Source of the DNA: Leifsonia sp. 1010
Lineage (GTDB): Bacteria; Actinomycetota; Actinomycetes; Actinomycetales; Microbacteriaceae
Reading direction: 5' to 3'
DNA: 64,000 bases
NCBI RefSeq assembly: GCF_031455295.1
Contig: NZ_JAVDSL010000002.1
Span: forward strand, 62,001 to 126,000
Below the pieces are notes generated by a model. It was given only the letters and a program-made list of their open reading frames with translations, did not search any database and had not been told where the DNA came from. Below, one piece after another: positions 1 through 8,304 of the stretch. Made by a program: the position numbers and the translations under genes. The stretch's first letter is position 1. The number at the start of each line of letters is the position of its first letter.

Positions 1-296
1 GGTCGCTCGTCCCGGCTGCCTGAGCCGTCGGCGCGTCCGTCAACCGCGCCGTCACCGCGTGCCAGCACGGGCGCTATGCGCTTCAGCAGCGCCGCGGCCG
101 CTCCCGGCGGCGCGCCGGCCCGGTCCGCGAGCAGCTGCAGCCCCTGCCGGGTGACTCCGCACGCGAGCGCGGCGAGCATCCGTTCGTCGGCCGCACTGAC
201 GCCGTCGAGCACGAGCACCGGCTGTTCCACACCGAACTGCAGGCAGTCGGGAGTGCGCCAGACGCGTTGGATGCGGGGGTCGAGTGCGAGGGCCAT
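1..296 (-). CDS. Conserved hypothetical protein, 3' end outside the window
   Basis: The minus-strand frame opens at an ATG whose complement is at 294-296 and runs off the left edge without a stop, giving about 98 codons. It begins MALALDPRIQRVW and continues with an alanine/leucine-rich helical stretch containing VSAADERMLAALACG, which could be a winged-helix-like region. It sits directly upstream of, and in the opposite orientation order to, nothing else visible on its 3' side. The following DUF2342 gene lies 79 bases away on the same strand and would be transcribed before it. From memory, the equivalent place next to the DUF2342 gene in mycobacteria holds a ThiF-like or unknown protein, but too little is present here to assign a function. 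Confidence 0.6.
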   Translation of the reverse strand, partial: MALALDPRIQRVWRTPDCLQFGVEQPVLVLDGVSAADERMLAALACGVTRQGLQLLADRAGAPPGAAAALLKRIAPVLARGDGAVDGRADGSGSRDER

Positions 297-374
297 CCCC
301 GCATCCTGCCGGATGCCGGTGCCCGGTCAGCGGTTGTCCACAGCCGCCGACCGCGGGCCCCGGTCATCCACAGG

Positions 375-1724
375 TCAGGCTTCGGTCGGCCGGTCCCGGT
401 CGTCGCGCAGGAGGTCCTCGATGGCCTGGTCGAGCGCATCCTGCTCGGGCTCCTGACCGGTCGCGGTAGCGGTGAGGCGTGCGACCAGCGCCGACGGGTC
501 GTCGAGGTCGGACGACTGCGGAAGAAGGTCCGGGTGCGACCACAGGTCGTCGCGCGCATCCATGCCGACCGCCTCCGTCACGGCCTGCCACATCGCCGCG
601 GCGTCGCGCAGCCGCCGCGGGCGCAGCTCCAGTCCGACGAGGGTCGCGAACGCGGACTCCGCCGGACCGCCCGATGCACGCCGACGCCGCACCGTCTCGG
701 CGATCGCTTCGGCGCGGGGGAGCAGACGGGTGGCGTTGGCGGTCACCACGTCGACCCAGCCCTCGACCAGCGCGAGGACGGTCTCGAGACGCGCGAGCGC
801 CTCCTGCTGCTCCTCGGTGCGCGGCGGGATCAGGCGGCCGCTGACCATCGCCTCGCGCAGCTCGTCGGGGTTCGACGGGTCGAAGTTCTCTGCCAGCGAC
901 TCCAGGGCATCGGTATCGATCGTGATGCCCTTGGCGAAGGCGGTGATCTGCGTGATCAGCTGGAGCCGCAGCCATTTCGCGTGCCGGAACAGGCGTGCGT
1001 GAGCGAGCTCGCGGACCGCGAGGTACAGCTGGATCTGGTCGTCGGGGATGTCGAGTCCGTCGCCGAACTCCGCGATGTTCTGCGGGAGCAGCGCCGCGGT
1101 GCCGTCGGGCAGCAGCGGGATGCCGATGTCGCCCCCGGACACGACCTCCTTCGACAACTGCCCGACCACCTGGCCGAGCTGCATCGCGAACAGGGCGCCG
1201 CCGATGGAGCGCATGACCTGGCCGGCGTTCTGCAGCATGGCCTGCATCTCCTCGGGGGCCTGCTCGGCGAGGACGCGAGTGAGCGCGTCCGAGATGCTGA
1301 GCGCCACCGGCTCGGCCAGCTGCGTCCACAGCGGCATCGTCTGCCGTGCCCACTCGGCGCGGCCGATCAGCTCGGGCGTCGCGCTGAGGCCCGCGACGCC
1401 GGTCGCCTGGTCGAGCCAGAGGGCGGCCACGTGGAAGGCCTGGTCGAGCGAGGCGCGCTCGGCCGGCGTGACCGCATGGGCGCCGTCGGCGGCCAGCTGG
1501 CGCGCCTGCTGCTCGGCGATGTCCCAATTGATGCCGCCGCCCGGATTCATCAGCGCGTTCTGCAGTTGTCCGAGCAGCGCCTGGATGCTGGCGGGATCGT
1601 TCGGGAGGCCCGCGGCACCGGCGAGGCGGCTCGGGTCGATCGATGCGCCGTTCCCCGACAGGAACTGGTTCAGCATGTCGCGGAACTCGTCGTCGTCCCG
1701 CTCCTCGTTCTGGTCGTCGGCCAT
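375..1724 (-). CDS. DUF2342 / zincin-like zinc-dependent metalloprotease family protein
   Basis: A 449-residue protein of the actinobacterial DUF2342 family (TIGR03624-type putative hydrolase, zincin-like). The family signature is at about residues 238-246 (RELAHARLF) with a second histidine in the following RHAKWLR; these are the candidate metal ligands. The N-terminal 60 residues are acidic, rich in Asp and Gln, and probably flexible. The C-terminus is acidic and carries a coiled helical tail. The start is ATG at 1724, preceded by an AGGGA-type ribosome site. There is no signal peptide, so the protein is cytoplasmic. The divergent neighbour is the PDZ-Lon protease, and the order DUF2342 / PDZ-Lon / UPF0182 recalls the mycobacterial order Rv3195-Rv3194c-Rv3193c (from memory). 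The natural substrate is unknown, and proteolytic activity is a family inference. Confidence 0.85.
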   Translation of the reverse strand: MADDQNEERDDDEFRDMLNQFLSGNGASIDPSRLAGAAGLPNDPASIQALLGQLQNALMNPGGGINWDIAEQQARQLAADGAHAVTPAERASLDQAFHVAALWLDQATGVAGLSATPELIGRAEWARQTMPLWTQLAEPVALSISDALTRVLAEQAPEEMQAMLQNAGQVMRSIGGALFAMQLGQVVGQLSKEVVSGGDIGIPLLPDGTAALLPQNIAEFGDGLDIPDDQIQLYLAVRELAHARLFRHAKWLRLQLITQITAFAKGITIDTDALESLAENFDPSNPDELREAMVSGRLIPPRTEEQQEALARLETVLALVEGWVDVVTANATRLLPRAEAIAETVRRRRASGGPAESAFATLVGLELRPRRLRDAAAMWQAVTEAVGMDARDDLWSHPDLLPQSSDLDDPSALVARLTATATGQEPEQDALDQAIEDLLRDDRDRPTEA

Positions 1725-1900
1725 CGTCGTTCCCTACTCCTCGAAGTGAGCCGGCCGTCCGGTGAGCAGCCGTCGGGCTCGGCTTCAGGCTTGTCATCTA
1801 CGCTAGCCGCTGGCGCCGGGATGCCGGGTGGGAATTGCCCTATGCTCGCTTCCGGACCGTGCGCCTGTGGCGAACACGACCCTGACGAGAGGACGCCCCC

Positions 1901-3040
1901 GTGACGCTGTTCGGCGACGAGGACCCCACGCTGCGCACCCAGGAGCGCGCGCGCATCGCGCCGCCGCGGCGCGTGATCATCGGCTGGGTCGCGATCGGCG
2001 TCGCCGTCGTCCTCGCGCTGGTGCTCGCGCTCGTCCCCGCGCCCTTCGTGATCGAGCAGCCGGGGCCCGTCTACAACACCCTCGGCACCGACCAGCAGGT
2101 CGGCGCGAAGGAGGGCGGGGACGCCAAGGAGCTCATCAGCATCTCGGGCCAGAAGACCTATCCGACCTCCGGCTCGCTCGACCTGCTCACCGTCTCGGTG
2201 GTCGGCAATCCGGAGCAGCGCCCGTCGTGGATGGAGATCGCGGGCGCGTGGTTCCAGCCGAGCAAGGCGGTCCTGCCGCTCGAGTCGGTGTTCCCGCCCG
2301 GCACCACCACCGAGCAGTCGAACGCCGAGAACGCCGCCCTGATGGTCGACTCCCAGCAGGATGCGATCGCCGCCGCCCTCAACGAGCTCGGCTACACCTT
2401 CCCCGAGAACGTGGCCGTCAAGCAGCTGATCAAGGGCACGCCGGCCGCCGACGTGCTGAAGGTCGGCGACGAGATCACCTCCGTCAACGGCACGAAGATC
2501 GCCAGCGTCGACGAGCTCCGCAGCGCGGTGAAGGAGAACGGCACCGCGAAGCCGGCCGAGCTCGGAATCGTGCGCGACGGCGCGGCGACGACCGTCTCGA
2601 TCACCCCGACCGAGTCGCAGGGGCAGGTCGTCCTCGGCATCGGCGCGGGGATAGACTACACCTTCCCCTTCGACGTGAAGATCCAGCTCAACGACGTGGG
2701 CGGCCCGAGCGCCGGCCAGATGTTCGCGCTGGGCATCATCGACAAGCTGACGCCCGGCTCCCTCAACGGCGGCAAGCGCATCGCCGGGACGGGCACGATC
2801 GACAACACCGGTCAGATCGGACCGATCGGCGGCATCCGGCAGAAGATGTACGCCGCGCGCGACGACGGCAAGGCCGACTACTTCCTGGCGCCCGCCTCGA
2901 ACTGCGACGAGGTGACCGGCCACATCCCCGCCGGACTCCGCGTCTTCGCCGTGAAGACCCTGGACGACTCGCTCAAGGTGCTGAAGGCGGTGGAGGACGG
3001 ATCGAGCACCTCGGGCCTCGCCACCTGCCCCGCCCGCTGA
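1901..3040 (+). CDS. Membrane-anchored PDZ domain Lon-like (S16) protease, YlbL type
   Basis: A 379-residue protein with a short cytoplasmic N-terminus, one membrane anchor at about residues 25-48, a PDZ domain around residues 165-240, and a C-terminal S16 Lon-type protease domain. The catalytic serine sits in GGPSAG (Ser270) and the partner lysine in GIRQKMYAA (Lys315), so the Ser/Lys dyad is intact. There is no ATPase domain, as in the YlbL/Rv3194c family, and the protease domain should face the outside of the cell. The start is GTG at 1901. The gene is divergent from the DUF2342 gene and is followed 100 bases later by the UPF0182 gene on the same strand. In Bacillus, YlbL degrades a cell-division checkpoint protein; the substrate here is not known. 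Confidence 0.92.
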   Translation: MTLFGDEDPTLRTQERARIAPPRRVIIGWVAIGVAVVLALVLALVPAPFVIEQPGPVYNTLGTDQQVGAKEGGDAKELISISGQKTYPTSGSLDLLTVSVVGNPEQRPSWMEIAGAWFQPSKAVLPLESVFPPGTTTEQSNAENAALMVDSQQDAIAAALNELGYTFPENVAVKQLIKGTPAADVLKVGDEITSVNGTKIASVDELRSAVKENGTAKPAELGIVRDGAATTVSITPTESQGQVVLGIGAGIDYTFPFDVKIQLNDVGGPSAGQMFALGIIDKLTPGSLNGGKRIAGTGTIDNTGQIGPIGGIRQKMYAARDDGKADYFLAPASNCDEVTGHIPAGLRVFAVKTLDDSLKVLKAVEDGSSTSGLATCPAR

Positions 3041-3139
3041 GCGCACGGGTCGAGCGCACGGTCGCGTAGCAGCGTTCTCCAAGCGTCCCTTGCCTAGGAT
3101 GGTTCACATCCCCGCCACGCGAGACCAAGAGGGCCATAC

Positions 3140-6076
3140 GTGAGTTCAACAGCAGCAGCTCGACCCGCAGGCCGCCGGCGTGCGGCCATCTGGATCACTC
3201 TCGGGGTGATCGTCGCGGTGGTCATCCTGTTCTTCGTCTTCGCCGGGCTGTACGCCGACGTCCTCTGGTACGACCAGGTCGGCTACCTCCAGGTGCTGAC
3301 CACCCAGTGGTTCGCCGGCATCGCCATGTTCTTCATCGGCTTCTTCGGGATGGCGCTGCCGCTCTGGCTGTCCATCCAGCTCGCGTACCGGCTGCGCCCG
3401 GTCTACGCCAAGCTCAACTCGCAGCTCGACCGCTATCAGCAGGTCATCGAGCCCCTGCGGCGCCTCGCGATGTACGGCATCCCGATCGTCTTCGGCATCT
3501 TCGCCGGCGTCTCGACCGCGAGCCGCTGGCAGACGGCGGCGCTGTGGCTCAACGGCACGGCCTACGGCAAGACCGACCCGCTCTTCCACCTCGACATCGG
3601 CTTCTACCTGTTCGCCCTGCCGTTCTACCGCAGCGCGGTCGGGTTCGCTTCCGCGGTGGTCCTCATCTCGCTGCTCGCGACCCTGGCCACCACGTACCTG
3701 TACGGCTCGATCCGGGTCAGCGGGCGCGAGGTGCGCATCTCTCGCGCCGCGCGCGTCCAGATCTCTGTGATCGCCGCGCTGTACCTCCTCCTGCAGGGCA
3801 TCAGCATCTGGCTCGACCGTTATGCGACGGTCACCGACTCCAACGTCAACGACATGATCAACGGCGCCGCCTACACGGACGTCAACGCGACCATCCCCGG
3901 CCGCGCGATCCTGGCGGGCGCGACCGTCTTCGTCGCCATCCTCTTCGTGCTGACGGCGTTCATCGGCCGCTGGCGCTTCCCGATGGTGGGCACGGCGCTG
4001 CTCATCGTCGCCGCCCTGGTGGTCGGCGCGATCGTGCCGTGGGTCGTCCAGCGGTTCCAGGTCGACCCGAGCCAGAAGACGCTGGAGTCGCCCTACGTGC
4101 AGAAGGGGATCGACTACACCCGCGAGGCGTACGGGCTCAGCGACATCGAGACCATCCCGTACAACGCGAAGACGACCGCCGAGCAGGGGGCCCTGCGGCA
4201 GGATGCGCAGACCACCGCGCAGATCCGCATCCTCGACCCCGCCGTCGTCAGCCCCTCCTTCCGTCAGCTGCAGCAGTTCCGGCAGTACTACGCGTTCCCC
4301 GAGAAGCTGAACGTCGACCGCTACGAGGTCAACGGCACGCAGCAGGATGCCGTCGTCGCGGTTCGCGAGCTGCAGCAGTCCGGTCTGGGCGGCACCCGCA
4401 ACTGGTTCAACGACACCATCGTCTACACCCACGGCTACGGGCTCGTCGCCGCCTACGGCAACCAGCGCTCTCCCGACGGGCAGCCGGTGTTCATGGAGTC
4501 GGGCATCCCGACCACGGGGACGCTCGGCACCTACCAGCCGCGCATCTACTTCGGCGAGCAGTCGCCGACGTACTCGATCGTCGGTGCCCCGAAGGATTCG
4601 AAGCAGGTCGAGCTCGACTATCCGGGCGGTGCGGACGGCGCGCAGCAGACGTACACGACGTTCGACGGCAACGGCGGTCCGAAGCTCGACAACATCTTCA
4701 AGCGGCTGGTGTACGCGCTGAAGTTCCAGGACGAGCAGATCGTGCTCTCCGACGCGGTCAACAGCAACTCGCAGATCCTCTACGACCGCGACCCGATCAA
4801 GCGCGTGCAGAAGGTCGCGCCGTACCTCACGCTCGACTCGCAGGCGTACCCGGCCGTCGTGGACGGACGCGTCAAGTGGATCATCGACGGCTACACGACG
4901 AGCGACCAGTTCCCGTACTCGCACGTCGGCAGCCTGAGCGACGCCACGGCGGACAAGGACACCCCGAAGCCCGCCTACGCGTTCGACGACATCAACTACA
5001 TCCGCAACTCGGTGAAGGCCACGGTCGACGCATACGACGGCTCGGTGACCCTGTACGCCTGGGACACCACCGACCCCGTGCTCAAGACGTGGGAGAAGGT
5101 CTTCCCGACCACCGTCAAGCCGGTGAGCGACATGAGCGCGCAGCTGATGAGCCACGTGCGCTACCCGTCCGACCTGTTCAAGGTGCAGCGGTCGGTGCTC
5201 GGTCAGTACCACGTCGACGACGCCGGTTCGTTCTACTCGCGTGAAGACGCGTGGACCACACCGAACGACCCGACCTCGCCGTCGAGCAACCCGGCCCTCC
5301 AGCCGCCGTACTACCTGACCATGAAGATGCCCGGTCAGGACGCCCCCGCGTTCTCGCTCTACTCGACGTTCATCCCGGCGGGCACGAGCGAGTCCAGCCG
5401 GTCGGTGCTGAAGGGCTATCTGGCGGTGGATGCGGATGCCGGCGACACCAAGGGCAAGGTCGCATCCGGCTACGGCAAGCTCAGGCTCCTGCAGCTGCCG
5501 TCGAGCGACACCATCCCAGGCCCTGGCCAGATGCAGAACCAGTTCGACTCCGATCCGACCGTCTCGCAGCAGCTGAACCTGCTGCGACAGGGCAAATCGG
5601 AGGTCATCAACGGCAACCTGCTGACCCTGCCGGTGGGCGGTGGTCTGCTCTACGTGCAGCCGGTCTACGTCCGCTCCTCGGGTGAGACCAGCTACCCGCT
5701 GCTGCAGAAGGTGCTGGTGGCCTTCGGTGACAAGATCGAGTTCGAGGACACCCTGGACCAGGCGCTGGACGCCTTGTTCGGCGGCGACTCCGGTGCCACG
5801 GCCGGCGACAACAACGTTCCGACCGAGGGTGGAGGCACTGGCGGTCAGACCGGTGGCGGCACCGGCGGTGGCGAGCAGACCGGGGGAGGGACCGGCGGCT
5901 CCGCGGCCGGCAACACGGCTCTCCAGGAGGCGCTGCAGCGCGCGAACCAGGCGCTCAGCGACAGCCAGGCCGCTCTGAAGTCCGGCGACTGGACTGCGTA
6001 CGGCGAGGCTCAGAAGCGCCTGCAGCAGGCGATCTCCGACGCCGTCGCGGCGGAGGGGCAGCCCGCCGCCAAGTAG
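3140..6076 (+). CDS. UPF0182 family large membrane protein
   Basis: A 978-residue member of UPF0182 (COG1615), which is typical of actinobacteria and cyanobacteria. The N-terminal third (about residues 15-305) has six to seven hydrophobic segments. The central 600 residues form a large hydrophilic, presumably extracytoplasmic domain. A glycine/threonine-rich linker at roughly residues 895-930 separates it from a C-terminal amphipathic helix rich in Gln and Ala (ALQEALQRANQALSD). Length and layout match full-length family members. The start is GTG at 3140, with an AAGAGGG ribosome site. A TAGGAT box near 3092 is a possible -10. A strong hairpin terminator follows 20 bases after the stop. The molecular function of the family is unknown. 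Confidence 0.93.
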   Translation: MSSTAAARPAGRRRAAIWITLGVIVAVVILFFVFAGLYADVLWYDQVGYLQVLTTQWFAGIAMFFIGFFGMALPLWLSIQLAYRLRPVYAKLNSQLDRYQQVIEPLRRLAMYGIPIVFGIFAGVSTASRWQTAALWLNGTAYGKTDPLFHLDIGFYLFALPFYRSAVGFASAVVLISLLATLATTYLYGSIRVSGREVRISRAARVQISVIAALYLLLQGISIWLDRYATVTDSNVNDMINGAAYTDVNATIPGRAILAGATVFVAILFVLTAFIGRWRFPMVGTALLIVAALVVGAIVPWVVQRFQVDPSQKTLESPYVQKGIDYTREAYGLSDIETIPYNAKTTAEQGALRQDAQTTAQIRILDPAVVSPSFRQLQQFRQYYAFPEKLNVDRYEVNGTQQDAVVAVRELQQSGLGGTRNWFNDTIVYTHGYGLVAAYGNQRSPDGQPVFMESGIPTTGTLGTYQPRIYFGEQSPTYSIVGAPKDSKQVELDYPGGADGAQQTYTTFDGNGGPKLDNIFKRLVYALKFQDEQIVLSDAVNSNSQILYDRDPIKRVQKVAPYLTLDSQAYPAVVDGRVKWIIDGYTTSDQFPYSHVGSLSDATADKDTPKPAYAFDDINYIRNSVKATVDAYDGSVTLYAWDTTDPVLKTWEKVFPTTVKPVSDMSAQLMSHVRYPSDLFKVQRSVLGQYHVDDAGSFYSREDAWTTPNDPTSPSSNPALQPPYYLTMKMPGQDAPAFSLYSTFIPAGTSESSRSVLKGYLAVDADAGDTKGKVASGYGKLRLLQLPSSDTIPGPGQMQNQFDSDPTVSQQLNLLRQGKSEVINGNLLTLPVGGGLLYVQPVYVRSSGETSYPLLQKVLVAFGDKIEFEDTLDQALDALFGGDSGATAGDNNVPTEGGGTGGQTGGGTGGGEQTGGGTGGSAAGNTALQEALQRANQALSDSQAALKSGDWTAYGEAQKRLQQAISDAVAAEGQPAAK

Positions 6077-6096
6077 TCCGCCGCCTCTACCGGCTG

Positions 6097-6128
6097 AAAC
6101 GGCCCGCGCGTTCTCGCGCGGGCCGTTT
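6097..6128 (+). terminator. Intrinsic terminator after the UPF0182 gene
   Basis: A perfect 14-base-pair inverted repeat has arms at 6097-6110 and 6115-6128 with a TTCT loop. The stem is AAACGGCCCGCGCG, so its outer end is A/T-rich and ends in TTT, as expected of a high-G+C terminator. Confidence 0.85.
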
Positions 6129-6178
6129 CGCGGTTCCGCGCCCGCCGCGCCCTCGACGCGCCCCCGTCGGAGCCTCAT

Positions 6179-6434
6179 GCGCCCTACAGGTCGAAACACG
6201 GGCGCTACCCTCGGAGATTCGCCCCGCGTCGCGCCGAATCTCCATCCAGGCCGCGGTGCGTCGGAGATTCGGGGCACTTTCTCCGACGGAAGCGCCCGCC
6301 GGTACGCCTCGGCCTAGCCGCGCCCTACGCGCTGAGATACCGGCGCGACCGTCGGAGATTCGTCCCGCTTCGCGCTGAATCTCCATTTCGGCCGCGGTGC
6401 GTCGGAGATTTGGGGCACTTTCTCCGACGGAAGC
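6179..6434. repeat. Two tandem 115-bp palindromic repeat units (141-bp period)
   Basis: Two copies, 6179-6293 and 6320-6434, both start GCGCCCTAC and end CTCCGACGGAAGC. Each contains two inverted repeats. The first is GGAGATTCG/CGAATCTCC (6213-6221 with 6235-6243; 8 bp in copy 2, 6354-6361 with 6377-6384). The second is a perfect 9-bp pair CGTCGGAGA/TCTCCGACG (6259-6267 with 6280-6288; 6400-6408 with 6421-6429). The core GTCGGAGATT(T/C)GGGGC recurs in the larger array at 34.4-34.96 kb, so these belong to one dispersed family. The rest of the 6129-6591 gap shows no convincing gene. Confidence 0.85.
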
Positions 6435-6591
6435 TGCGCGCAGGGATCTGCCCAGGCGCAGGCGGCGGGGCCGGTCCTGGCGGAGAAAGCGGCGCCCCGG
6501 AATGCTCAGCGCCCGTGCAAAGTGCGGATCGCGACAAGACGAAGGCCGAAAACTCTTGCGTCGACTTTGATTGTCAGCTTTACTAACAAAC

Positions 6592-7785
6592 ATGTCGATC
6601 GACCTGGCCAAGCGCACCACCGCCGCCGATCGGGGTGCGCCGTCCGACCACGGGCTCGTCCCCGGCCGGGCGCTCCGCCCGCGGACGAAGGTGCTTCCCG
6701 AGCACGCACGCGGTCACAACCGCTCGCTCGTGCTGCAGTCCCTGTACCGCTCCGGGCGCGCCAGCCGAGCGGATCTCGCCAGGACGACGGGCCTCACCCG
6801 CGTCACCATCTCGGACCTCGTGGGGGAGCTGATCGCCGAAGGCCTGGTCGTCGAGCTCGGCCAGCGCGACGACGCCCGCCCGGGAAAGCCCGCCGTGCTT
6901 CTCGACGTCAACCGGGGCGCGACGCAGATCGTCGGCGTCGACCTCAGCGAGCACGCCGTGTTCCGCGGAGCCGTCCTCGACATGGACGGCCGCATCCTGC
7001 AGACCGCGGAGGTCGAACTCGCCGGGAGCCGCGGCGAGGACGCGACGGCCAAGGTCCTCGCGCTCGTCGATCGATTGGTCGAACTGACGTCAGCGCCCGT
7101 GCTGGGCATCGGCATCGGGTCTCCCGGCATCGTCGAAGCGGATGGCGTGGTCGCCACCGCCCCGAACCTCGGCTGGGTGGATGAGCCGCTGCAGCAGCGC
7201 ATCGCCGAACGCACCGGGCTCCCGGTGTTCGTCGCGAACGACGCGAACGTCGCGGTGCTGGCGGAGCACGGCTTCGCCGACGCGCAGGGCGACATGATGC
7301 TCGTCAAGGTGGGCCACGGTGTCGGCTCCGGCCTGCTGGTCGCCGGTGCGCTGGTCTTCGGCAGCCGTTTCGCAGCGGGCGAGATCGGTCAGGTGATGGT
7401 CGGAACGGATGCGGGGCCCGAGGCGCCGTACGACCGCGAGCGGTGCCTGGAGGCCTGGCTGGCGGTGCCGCGGCTGGAGTCGCGCGTGGCGGCCGCCGAG
7501 GCCGCCGGAGCATCGGCCGAGCCGGTGCTCCGTGAGGCCGGCCAGCGGCTCGGCGTCGCGCTCGCGCCGATCGTCGGCGCGCTGAACCTGTCGGAGGTCG
7601 TCCTCGCCGGTCCGGAGGAGCTGCTCGACGGCGTGCTGCTGGATGCCGTGCGCGAGACCCTCCGCAACCGCACCATGGCCGGCTTCCACTCCGGCGTCAC
7701 CGTCCGGATGACCAGCCAGGGCCGCGATATCGTGCTCCGCGGGTGCGTCGTCATGGTGCTCTCCGCGCAGTTGGGGGTGTCGTGA
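6592..7785 (+). CDS. ROK family protein / transcriptional regulator with degenerate metal motif
   Basis: A 397-residue protein with an N-terminal winged helix-turn-helix (about residues 44-90, RADLARTTGLTRVTISDLV) followed by a ROK sugar-kinase-like domain. The phosphate loop region IGIGSPGIV and the sugar-site motif NDANVAVLAE are present. The usual zinc-binding block (GEIGH followed by CxCGxxGCxE) is altered to GEIGQ and YDRERCLEAW, so two of three cysteines and the histidine are gone. The first ATG at 6592 is preferred over an upstream TTG. An AT-rich stretch (TTTACTAACAAA) just before the ATG may carry promoter or operator sites. The stop overlaps the ATG of the next gene, so both are co-transcribed. 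The ligand is unknown, and kinase activity is unlikely. Confidence 0.85.
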   Translation: MSIDLAKRTTAADRGAPSDHGLVPGRALRPRTKVLPEHARGHNRSLVLQSLYRSGRASRADLARTTGLTRVTISDLVGELIAEGLVVELGQRDDARPGKPAVLLDVNRGATQIVGVDLSEHAVFRGAVLDMDGRILQTAEVELAGSRGEDATAKVLALVDRLVELTSAPVLGIGIGSPGIVEADGVVATAPNLGWVDEPLQQRIAERTGLPVFVANDANVAVLAEHGFADAQGDMMLVKVGHGVGSGLLVAGALVFGSRFAAGEIGQVMVGTDAGPEAPYDRERCLEAWLAVPRLESRVAAAEAAGASAEPVLREAGQRLGVALAPIVGALNLSEVVLAGPEELLDGVLLDAVRETLRNRTMAGFHSGVTVRMTSQGRDIVLRGCVVMVLSAQLGVS

Positions 7786-8261
7786 TGACCCTGCTCGCCG
7801 ACGCTGTCGACCTCGGCCGGGATGCCGCGGAGGACTTCCGGTTCGCCCCCGGAGTGCGCGAGGCGCTGACCGCATTCCGTGGCCGCTGCACGGTGGTCCG
7901 GCTGGCGACGCTCGACAACGACGTGCTCGGCGTTCCGCGCTGGTACACGCTGCAGGAGGCGTGGGCCGAGCCGGGAAGCGACGCCGCTTCATCGTGGTCC
8001 GGCAACCCCGTCGTCGACGTGGGGCCGTCCGACGACCCCGAACTCGTGCTCGCGACGGCGACGCCCGTCGTGGTGGTCGGCGCCGACATCGCCGCGGCCC
8101 GCTGGACCCGCCAGGTGGTGGATGCGGTCCGTGCGACGTGCCGTTCGGTGCTGGTCGTCGACATGGGGGAGCGCCCCGATCCGTCGTACGCCGACATCGC
8201 GACCTACGGCCACGACCGCCGCCACGGCGCCGCGCTGCTCGGACTGCTGACCGGCCGCTGA
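7785..8261 (+). CDS. Stand-alone protein resembling the C-terminal domain of GH3 beta-N-acetylglucosaminidases
   Basis: A 158-residue protein whose second half (PVVVVGADI...WTRQVVDAV... then SVLVVDMGE, DIATYGHDRRHGAALLGLL) follows the pattern I recall for the C-terminal Rossmann-like domain of actinobacterial glycoside hydrolase family 3 N-acetylglucosaminidases. The catalytic TIM-barrel domain and its Asp nucleophile are absent. The ATG at 7785 overlaps the ROK stop (TGATG), so it is translationally coupled to the ROK gene. ROK regulators often sit beside sugar hydrolase genes, so this may be the remnant of a hydrolase or a repurposed sugar-binding partner. There is no signal peptide. The fold assignment rests on motif recall only. 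Confidence 0.6.
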   Translation: MTLLADAVDLGRDAAEDFRFAPGVREALTAFRGRCTVVRLATLDNDVLGVPRWYTLQEAWAEPGSDAASSWSGNPVVDVGPSDDPELVLATATPVVVVGADIAAARWTRQVVDAVRATCRSVLVVDMGERPDPSYADIATYGHDRRHGAALLGLLTGR

Positions 8262-8304
8262 CCCTGACCGGCCGCTGACCCGCCGCGCACCGGCCCCTCG
8301 CGCC

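Noticed and set aside
3146-6277. Long antisense open frame opposite the UPF0182 gene
   Set aside because: A mirror of high-G+C coding DNA. The product is a low-complexity Arg/Val/Asp mixture without motifs, while the plus-strand protein is a clear family member.
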